Source of the DNA: Micromonospora sp. 15K316
GTDB taxonomy: Bacteria > Actinomycetota > Actinomycetes > Mycobacteriales > Micromonosporaceae
Assembly: GCF_004348525.1 (NCBI RefSeq)
Contig: NZ_SMKG01000002.1
Span: 62,001-126,000, forward strand
Direction of reading: 5' to 3'
Length of the DNA: 64,000 bases
How positions within the stretch are numbered: the stretch's first letter is position 1; the number at the start of each line of letters is the position of its first letter. Below the pieces are notes generated by a model. It made no database searches, was not told the origin of the DNA, and was given only the letters and a program-made list of their open reading frames with translations. Made by a program: the position numbers and the translations under genes. Positions 59,403 to 64,000 of this stretch are shown here, piece after piece.

Positions 59403-62066
59403 TCAGCGACGCAGGGTGAGGATCAGATCGGCGACCAGCGCCGTCCAGCCCGTCTGGTGCCAGGCACCGAGCCCCGCGCCGTTGTCGCCGTGGAAGTACT
59501 CCGGGAAGCAGAGCAGGTCCCGCCAGTCCGGATGCGTCTGGAAGAGCTGCGCCGCCCCGTAGATCGGTCGCCGCCCCCAGCCGTCGCGGGTGAAGAGCGA
59601 GATCAGCCGGGCGGAGAGGTCGTCGGCGATCTCGCTGAGCGTCCGCTGCACCCCGGAGCGGGTCGGGTACTCGATCCGGAGGTCGTCGCCGTAGAAGGCG
59701 GCGTAGTCGCGTACCGCGCTGACCAGCAGGAAGTTGGTCGGCATCCAGATCGGGCCGCGCCAGTTCGAGTTGCCGCCGAAGAGTCCGCTGGTGGATTCGG
59801 CCGGCTCGTAGCCGACGCGGAACTCCTGGCCCCCGAGGGTCACCGAGAACGGCTCCGCCAGGTGCGCCCGGGAGAGGGTGCGCAGGCCGTACTCAGAGAG
59901 GAACTCGTCGGTGTCCAGCATCCGCGCCAGCAGGGGAACGATCTGCTCCGGGCCGACCATGGAGAGCAGCCGCTGCTGCCGCCCGTCCGGCCCGAGCCGG
60001 CGGGCGCCGATCACGTCGGCGTACTCCGGCCGGTTGGTGAGCAGCCAGCGCAGCCGCGCGCCGAGCTCCGGCAGGTGGTCCAGCGTACGGGCGGTCAGCC
60101 GGGTGACGGCGGCCAGCGGCAGCAGCCCGACGACGGAGCGGACCTTCAACGGCACCTTGCTGCCGTCGGCGAGCCGCAGCACGTCGTAGAAGAAGGCGTC
60201 CTCGTCGTCCCAGAGCCCCTGCTCGTACGCGGCGGCGGCGATGTAGACGAAGTGCTCGAGGAACTTCGTGGCGGTCTCCACCCAGGTCCGGTCGTGCTCG
60301 GCCAGGATGATCGCGATGTCGAGCAGGTTGAGCGCGTACATCGCCATCCAGGCCGTGCCGTCGGACTGCTCGAGCACCCCGGCCACCGGCAACGCGGCCG
60401 AGCGGTCGAACGGCCCGACGTTGTCCAACCCGAGGAAGCCGCCCTCGAAGACGTTGTCGCCGCCGACGTCCTTGCGGTTGACCCACCAGGTGAAGTTCAG
60501 CAGCAGCTTCTGCATCACCCGGGCCAGGAACTCGTGGTCCCGGCTGCCGTCGATCTCGAACACCTTCAGCGCCGCCCAGGCGTGCACCGGCGGGTTCACG
60601 TCGCCGAACGCCCACTCGTACGCCGGGATCTGCCCGTTGGGGTGCAGGTACCACTCCCGGAGCAGGAGCAGCAGCTGGGACTTGGCGAAGCCCGGGTCGA
60701 CCCGGGCGAGGCTGACGCAGTGGAAGGCCAGGTCCCACGCCGCGTACCAGGGGTACTCCCACGGATCGGGCATGGAGATCACGTCGAAGCTGGTCATGTG
60801 CCACCACTGGCTGTTGCGCCCGTGCCGGCGCCCCGCCGGTGGCGCCGACGAGGCCGGATCGCCCTCCAGCCACCGTTTGACGTCGAAGTGGTAGAACTGC
60901 TTGCTCCACAGCAGGCCGGCGAGGGCCTGCCGCGCGACCAGCGCCTCGTCGGCGGTCGCCGAGGGCGGGATCACCCCGGCGAAGAAGTGGTTCGCCTCGG
61001 CCCGCCGGGCCCAGAGCACCGCGTCGAAGCCCGCACCGAGGTCGGCCGCCGGTGGCGGACCGGTGACGGGAGGCGGGGCCGTACGGGTGAGCCGCAGCCG
61101 GATCTGCCGCTGCCCGCCGGCCGGGACGTCGAGTACGTAGTGCAGCGCCCCCTTGGTCCCCTCCCGCGCCGGGTTGACGGTGTCCGCACCGTCGACCACG
61201 TGGTCGTTGATGCCGTCCTTCGGGTAGCGGGAGCGGCCCGGCAGTCCCCAGAGCCGCTCGGCGTTGGTCTCGTTGTCGCAGAGCAGCGGGGTCGGCGCAC
61301 CGTCCCCCTCCAGCAGCAGTTGGCCGAGCACCCAGTGCTCGCCGACCAGCCGCGCCCCCTCGCCGGTGATCCTCGGCACCCGGTCCGCGCCGGGCAGCCC
61401 CCAGGCCCAGGTGTTACGGAACCAGAGGCTGGGCAGCACGTGCAGGGTGGCCGCCCGGTCACCGCGGTTGGCGACGGTGACCACGAGGCACATGTCGGTG
61501 GGTGAGGCCTTCGCGTAGTCGACGGTCACCGCCCAGTACCTGTCGTCGTCGAAGACACCGGTGTCGACCAGCTCGTACTCGGTGTCGTCCCGGCCGCGCA
61601 GCGCGTTGACCGCGACCAGCTCGTCGTAGGGGAAGGCGGCCTGCGGGTAGTGGTAGCGCCACCGCATGAAGGAGTGCGTCGGCGTGGAGTCCTCGTACCA
61701 CCAGTACTCCTTGACGTCCTCGCCGTGGTTGCCGCCGTCGCCGCCGAGGCCGAACATCCGCTCCTTGAGGATCGGGTCCGCGCCGTTCCAGAGCGCCAAC
61801 GCGAAGCAGAACGTCTGCCGGTCGTCGCAGACGCCGGCCATGCCGTCCTCGTTCCACCGATACGCTCGGGACCGCGCGTGGTCGTGCGGGAAGTAGTCCC
61901 AGGCCGTACCGTGCTCGCTGTAGTCCTCCCGCACCGTCCCCCACGCCCGTTCGGACAGATAGGGGCCCCATGCGCGCCAGTCCTGCTCGCCGGCGTCGGC
62001 CCGGGCGAGCCGGGTCCGCTCGGCGTCGAGGGCCGGCGCGTCGGAGGGCGAACGGTCAGTGATCAT
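59403..62066 (-). CDS. MGH1-like glycoside hydrolase (GH63 family)
   Basis: 887 residues from ATG 62066; ATG 62111 is the alternative, neither with a strong site. The frame continues upstream, but only as antisense of the debranching gene. An N-terminal beta-sandwich (GTAWDYFPHDHARSRAYRWN) and a C-terminal (alpha/alpha)6 barrel with DPWEYPWYAAWDLAFHCVSL, DVNPPVHAWAALKVF and NSNWRGPIWMPTNFLL. These are hallmarks of GH63 and the related mannosylglycerate/glucosylglycerate hydrolases. Cytoplasmic. Divergent from a glycogen-debranching-like gene, suggesting glucan or compatible-solute turnover. Confidence 0.85.
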   Translation of the reverse strand: MITDRSPSDAPALDAERTRLARADAGEQDWRAWGPYLSERAWGTVREDYSEHGTAWDYFPHDHARSRAYRWNEDGMAGVCDDRQTFCFALALWNGADPILKERMFGLGGDGGNHGEDVKEYWWYEDSTPTHSFMRWRYHYPQAAFPYDELVAVNALRGRDDTEYELVDTGVFDDDRYWAVTVDYAKASPTDMCLVVTVANRGDRAATLHVLPSLWFRNTWAWGLPGADRVPRITGEGARLVGEHWVLGQLLLEGDGAPTPLLCDNETNAERLWGLPGRSRYPKDGINDHVVDGADTVNPAREGTKGALHYVLDVPAGGQRQIRLRLTRTAPPPVTGPPPAADLGAGFDAVLWARRAEANHFFAGVIPPSATADEALVARQALAGLLWSKQFYHFDVKRWLEGDPASSAPPAGRRHGRNSQWWHMTSFDVISMPDPWEYPWYAAWDLAFHCVSLARVDPGFAKSQLLLLLREWYLHPNGQIPAYEWAFGDVNPPVHAWAALKVFEIDGSRDHEFLARVMQKLLLNFTWWVNRKDVGGDNVFEGGFLGLDNVGPFDRSAALPVAGVLEQSDGTAWMAMYALNLLDIAIILAEHDRTWVETATKFLEHFVYIAAAAYEQGLWDDEDAFFYDVLRLADGSKVPLKVRSVVGLLPLAAVTRLTARTLDHLPELGARLRWLLTNRPEYADVIGARRLGPDGRQQRLLSMVGPEQIVPLLARMLDTDEFLSEYGLRTLSRAHLAEPFSVTLGGQEFRVGYEPAESTSGLFGGNSNWRGPIWMPTNFLLVSAVRDYAAFYGDDLRIEYPTRSGVQRTLSEIADDLSARLISLFTRDGWGRRPIYGAAQLFQTHPDWRDLLCFPEYFHGDNGAGLGAWHQTGWTALVADLILTLRR

Positions 62067-62153
62067 CTGCACATCTTCGACGCCGCCCGGGAACTTGACC
62101 ACAGGAGCCATTTTCGTCGTGGCGTGTGGCACGCCGCCGCCGGTGGAGGAAAG

Positions 62154-64000
62154 TTGATCGACATTCGCTTCGGCCCACAGATCTGCGCCGACCTGACCAG
62201 CGGGGCGACCCGGGAGTGGCTGGTGCCCGACGGCGTCGGCGGGTACGCGATGGGCACGGTGAGCGGCCTGCGGACCCGCCGCTACCACGGGCTGCTGGTG
62301 GTGGCCGGCGACCGGCCCGCGTCCCGGCGGGTGGCCCTGGCCAGCCTCGACCCGGCGGTGCTGCTCCCCTCCGGCGCGCGGGTGCGCCTCGGCGCGCACG
62401 AGTGGGCCTCCGGCGCGGTGGATCCGCGCGGGTTCGAGCTGCTGGAGCAGTTCACGCTCGTCGACGGGGTGCCGCGGTGGCGGTGGCGGATCGGCGACGT
62501 GGTGATCGAGCGGGAGTTGGCGATGCTGCGCGGCCGTTCGTGCGTGGCCGTGGTGCACCGGCTCGTCTCCGGCGGTCCGGTGCGGCTGGAGCTCGCCGCC
62601 GCCTGCACGTGGCGCGACGCGCACGGCGAGCGCCGGGCCGACGGCCCCGCGCTGCGGGTCGAGCCGGTGGCGGGCGGAGCGGTGGTGGAGGGCGCGTTCC
62701 GGCTCGCCGGCCCGAACTGGACGCCCGCCGGGCAGTGGTGGTTCGGCGTGCACCACCGTGAGGAGGCGGCGCGCGGGCTCTCCGCGACGGAGGACCTCTG
62801 GTACGCGGGCGGCTTCTCCGGCGCGCTGGACCGCCCCGGCGACACGGTGTCGGTGCTGGCCTGGGCCGCGCCGCTGGAGCTCGAACCGATGCCGGCGACC
62901 GAGGTGATCGAGGTGGCCCGCCGGCGCAGCCGGCAGGTGGTGGCGCAGGCGAAGCCCGCCGACGACGTCGAGGCGACGCTCGCGCTGGCCGCCGACGCCT
63001 TCGTGGTGCGCACCGGCGAGTCGGCCGCGGACGTGGTCGCCGGCTATCCGTGGTTCGGCACCTGGTCGCGGGACACGATGATCTCGTACGAGGGGCTCTT
63101 CCTCCGGACCAACCGGGCCGACCTGGGCCGGGCGCTGCTGCGCTCGTACGCGGCGACGCTGTCGGAGGGGATGCTCGCGAACACCGCCGACACGGGTCGG
63201 GTGGAGCACAACACGGTCGACGCGACGCTCTGGTTCCTGCACGCGGTCGACCGGCACGTGACGGTCACCGGCGACACCGACCTCGCCGCCGAGCTGCTGC
63301 CGGCGCTGCGCGAGGTCGTCGAGGCGCACCTGACCGGCACCCGGTACGGCATCGCCGTCGACCCGGCCGACGGGCTGCTCGCGCAGGGCACCGCCGAGAC
63401 GGCGCTGACCTGGATGGACGCGCGCGTCTACGGGGTGCCGGTGACGCCCCGCACGGGCAAGCCGGTGGAGGTGAACGCGCTCTGGGTCAACGGGCTGGCC
63501 GGGCTCGCCGCGCTGACCGAGGCGACCGGTGGGGACGCCGGGGAGCTGCGGAGGCTGCACGCGCGGGCGGTCACCTCGTTCCGGAAGCGTTTCCCCGGCC
63601 CGGGCGGCTGGCTGCACGACGTGGTGGACGCGCCCGCGCCGGCGTACCCGCTGGGCGGGGCGACGTACCACGACGACGACGCGCTGCGCCCCAATCAACT
63701 GCTGGCCTGGTCCCTGCCGTACGGGCCGCTGGAGCCGGACGAGCCGGCGCTGCGCCGGATCGCGGCGGCGCTGCTCACCCCGCTCGGTCCGCGTAGCCTC
63801 GCGCCGGACGCGCCGGAGTTCACCGGACGGCACCGGGGTGGGCCGGCCGAGCGGGACGGCGCCTACCACCAGGGCACCGTCTGGCCGTGGCTGCTGGGCC
63901 CGTACGTGGACGCCGCCCGTCGGGCTGGAATTCCCGTCGATGACATCTTCGTCGCGCTGGAAGCCCACCTCAGCGAGTACGGGTTGGGCTCGGTGAGCGA
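62154..64000 (+). CDS. Amylo-alpha-1,6-glucosidase (glycogen debranching type), 3' end outside window
   Basis: At least 615 residues. The start is probably the TTG at 62154 (GGAGGAAAG upstream). The N-terminal domain TREWLVPDGVGGYAMGTVSG and TRRYHGLLV is the opening of archaeal/bacterial debranching enzymes (GDE_N). The catalytic GH133-like barrel begins with AGYPWFGTWSRDTMISYEGL and continues with ANTADTGRVEHNTVDATLWF and YHQGTVWPWLLGPY near the right edge. No signal peptide. It removes alpha-1,6 branch glucose from limit dextrins. Transcribed away from the GH63 gene; an 87-base spacer serves both. Confidence 0.9.
   Translation, partial: MIDIRFGPQICADLTSGATREWLVPDGVGGYAMGTVSGLRTRRYHGLLVVAGDRPASRRVALASLDPAVLLPSGARVRLGAHEWASGAVDPRGFELLEQFTLVDGVPRWRWRIGDVVIERELAMLRGRSCVAVVHRLVSGGPVRLELAAACTWRDAHGERRADGPALRVEPVAGGAVVEGAFRLAGPNWTPAGQWWFGVHHREEAARGLSATEDLWYAGGFSGALDRPGDTVSVLAWAAPLELEPMPATEVIEVARRRSRQVVAQAKPADDVEATLALAADAFVVRTGESAADVVAGYPWFGTWSRDTMISYEGLFLRTNRADLGRALLRSYAATLSEGMLANTADTGRVEHNTVDATLWFLHAVDRHVTVTGDTDLAAELLPALREVVEAHLTGTRYGIAVDPADGLLAQGTAETALTWMDARVYGVPVTPRTGKPVEVNALWVNGLAGLAALTEATGGDAGELRRLHARAVTSFRKRFPGPGGWLHDVVDAPAPAYPLGGATYHDDDALRPNQLLAWSLPYGPLEPDEPALRRIAAALLTPLGPRSLAPDAPEFTGRHRGGPAERDGAYHQGTVWPWLLGPYVDAARRAGIPVDDIFVALEAHLSEYGLGSVS

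Noticed and set aside
57861-61505. Open frame of 1214 codons on the plus strand
   Set aside because: It is antisense to the TetR, flavoprotein and GH63 genes; its translation is Arg/His/Pro/Gly-rich without any domain, a high-GC shadow.
62067-63968. Upstream extension of the GH63 frame on the minus strand
   Set aside because: It is antisense to the debranching gene; the recognisable protein begins near 62066.
1-64000. CRISPR arrays, tRNA or rRNA genes, phage integrase or attachment sites
   Set aside because: No regularly spaced repeats, cloverleaf-like sequences or integrase genes were seen by eye; a tRNA scan was not possible.

Overview
The window is high-GC actinobacterial chromosome. Codon bias, GTG/TTG starts, a mycothiol-type DinB protein, a conservon-like histidine kinase/roadblock pair and an LpqY-SugABC operon all fit Micromonospora or a close relative (inference).

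Left third (1-17.9 kb): the right part of a natural-product gene cluster. A carrier-protein end (1-246) is followed by a secreted epoxide-hydrolase-like protein, an aryl-CoA flavin monooxygenase, and an operon of O-methyltransferase, iterative type I PKS (KS-AT-DH-KR-ACP) and aryl-acid AMP/CoA ligase. Next come a secreted protein of the neocarzinostatin apoprotein family (12703-13161), an alpha/beta hydrolase with a predicted Cys nucleophile, a secreted orphan protein, a small membrane protein and a P450. PKS plus methyltransferase, ligase and P450 is the NcsB/B1/B2/B3 (or MdpB) toolkit that makes the aromatic acid of 9-membered enediyne chromoproteins. With the apoprotein this strongly suggests a chromoprotein enediyne cluster whose enediyne core PKS would lie left of the window; no enediyne core gene is visible here.

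Middle (17.9-34.5 kb): mixed genes that may or may not belong to the cluster (TIM-barrel protein, SDR, two methyltransferases, SigX5-type ECF sigma factor, Ku, AhpD-like and YCII proteins). A decayed zone at 26.6-28.0 kb follows, with IS481 and IS5 transposase fragments, a lipase-like pseudogene and an aldo/keto reductase pseudogene; it probably marks the island edge. After it come CGNR, LysR/MFS and maleylpyruvate-isomerase-like genes and an intact orphan TnpB with its 3' RNA region.

Right half (34.7-64 kb): ordinary chromosome. It holds PAP2 and DUF3159 proteins, a GH1 beta-glucosidase behind a CebR-like operator, a two-gene conservon remnant, an FGGY kinase, and a fused anthranilate synthase behind a Trp-Trp leader peptide. 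It continues with WrbA, a predicted trehalose ABC importer whose sugA start lies in an 80-bp tandem repeat, RidA, glyoxalase-like and HAD proteins, a TetR regulator, a disulfide-reductase-like flavoprotein, and a divergent GH63 / glycogen-debranching pair that runs off the right edge. Strong perfect-stem hairpins separate many convergent genes.
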